The notes below the pieces were generated by a model. It searched no databases and had not been told where the DNA came from. It was given only the letters and a program-made list of their open reading frames with translations. Of a stretch of 5,856 nt of DNA, positions 5,278 to 5,856 are shown piece after piece (position 1 is the first letter of the stretch; every line of letters starts with the position of its first letter). Origin of the DNA: an uncultured Collinsella sp. (GTDB lineage Bacteria; Actinomycetota; Coriobacteriia; Coriobacteriales; Coriobacteriaceae); NCBI GenBank assembly GCA_900554465.1, contig USHF01000097.1, positions 1 through 5,856 on the forward strand, in the 5' to 3' direction. The translations under genes were made by a program, and so were the position numbers.

Positions 5278-5829
5278 TCGGCCGTCATCTTCCTTGCCAG
5301 TTGCTTGCCCACGATACGGGCGACTACGTTAAACAGCAGCACGCAAATCATCAGCAGTGCCGCGGTGCCCCAGACGATCTGCTGGGCCTCGGGGCTGCCC
5401 TCGCCATAGATCTTGTAGATGTGCACGGCCAGCGACTCGCCGGGACGGAACACGTTCCAGGCGCAGGTGGGGCTCGACAGGTTAAAGCTCAAGAAGTTGA
5501 GGCGGACCGGCGAGCTCATGCCCGAGGTAAAGAGCAGCGCCGCGGCCTCGCCAAACACGCGGCCGGCCGAAAGCACGATGCCGGTCACGATGGCGGGCAT
5601 GGCCTCGGGAATCAGGATGTGCAGTGTGGCCTCCCAGCGAGTGAGGCCCATGGCCAGGCACGCATCGCGCTGGGCCTGCGGCACGTCCTCGAGCGCCTGC
5701 TGAATCACGCGCACCAGGATGGGGATGTTGAACATGGTGAGCGCGACGGCGCCGGAGATGATGGAGTACTTCCAGCCCAGCTGCACCGAGAACACCAGAA
5801 AGCCGAACATGCCGACGACGATGGAGGGC
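5274..5829 (-). CDS. pstA: Phosphate ABC transporter permease PstA, C-terminal part (5' truncated at contig end)
   Basis: This is the last 184 residues of a PstA inner-membrane permease, which with PstC forms the phosphate channel powered by PstB. The fragment begins PSIVVGMFGF, a typical PstA segment at the start of a membrane helix. It has about four or five hydrophobic helices (roughly residues 3-18, 22-41, 77-100 and 151-174). The cytoplasmic EAA loop that docks on the ATPase is at fragment residues 54-74 (RDACLAMGLTRWEATLHILIP). RVFGEAAALL takes the place of the more usual R-(A/I)-GE-TAPLL. The tail ends in KQLARKMTAE. E. coli PstA has 296 residues, so about 110 are missing. An apparent start Met at 5846 reads MCIRDR, which is translated adapter and not part of the protein. 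The TGA stop overlaps the pstB ATG. Usual operon order (pstS-pstC-pstA-pstB) predicts pstC just beyond the right end. Confidence 0.95.
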
Positions 5830-5856
5830 CTGTCTCTTATACACATCTGACGCTGC
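5830..5856 (-). other. Nextera read-1 adapter (sequencing artefact)
   Basis: Bases 5830-5848 are the reverse complement of the Tn5 mosaic end (CTGTCTCTTATACACATCT). The next eight, GACGCTGC, are the start of the complemented Nextera read-1 tail. This is adapter read-through carried into the assembly. Genomic sequence ends at 5829. On the - strand it creates false protein starts MCIRDR (ATG at 5846) and M/V-YKRQ (GTG at 5844). Confidence 0.98.

Noticed and set aside
4234..5409. 391-codon open frame on the + strand, antisense to pstB
   Set aside because: Same reason: it crosses a terminator, pstB and the end of pstA, with composition typical of an antisense shadow.
5830..5846. ATG at 5846 (MCIRDR) or GTG at 5844 (YKRQ) as starts on the - strand
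   Set aside because: Both lie in adapter sequence. The first is only in frame with pstA by chance of the cut; the second is a false frame.

Overview
This is a 5.86 kb metagenome-style contig. Its two ends are not genomic: bases 1-42 and 5830-5856 are untrimmed Illumina Nextera (Tn5) adapter, so only 43-5829 should be read as biology. The base composition is GC-rich with strong GC bias at third codon positions, which also produces long antisense open frames. Gene content and intergenic style fit a gut Coriobacteriia such as Collinsella. That placement is an inference from overall impression, not from a marker gene.

Left part (43-1353): the C-terminal third of a zinc/cadmium/lead-type P1B-2 ATPase on the + strand converges with a small DtxR/MntR-type metal-dependent repressor on the - strand. 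Between them lies a 127-base imperfect palindrome with 28-bp and 15-bp perfect arms in strict register. It is the most unusual piece of non-coding structure in the window.

Middle part (1354-4198, - strand): a 208-base spacer upstream of the repressor holds DtxR-like half-sites, a likely terminator and a pair of imperfect 22-base repeats. Next come a Cof-type HAD phosphatase and a Uup-like ABC-F ATPase. These two form a tight operon (Uup first, then HAD, 6 bases apart).

Right part (4199-5829, - strand): the end of a phosphate-uptake operon, with pstA (its 5' part lost at the contig end) overlapping pstB by ATGA. After pstB come three hairpins in about 160 bases; the middle one has a U5 tract and is a good intrinsic terminator. 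No phoU follows pstB.

The genes are ordinary transport and housekeeping functions: metal efflux and metal sensing on the left, phosphate import on the right, a ribosome/DNA-associated ABC-F and a phosphatase between. I see no phage, CRISPR, toxin-antitoxin, transposase or novel defence system. The points worth a second look are the palindrome, the recurring AAGG..CGTCCCC intergenic motif, the mixed MntR/DtxR metal site of the repressor, and the adapter artefacts that create false protein N-termini.
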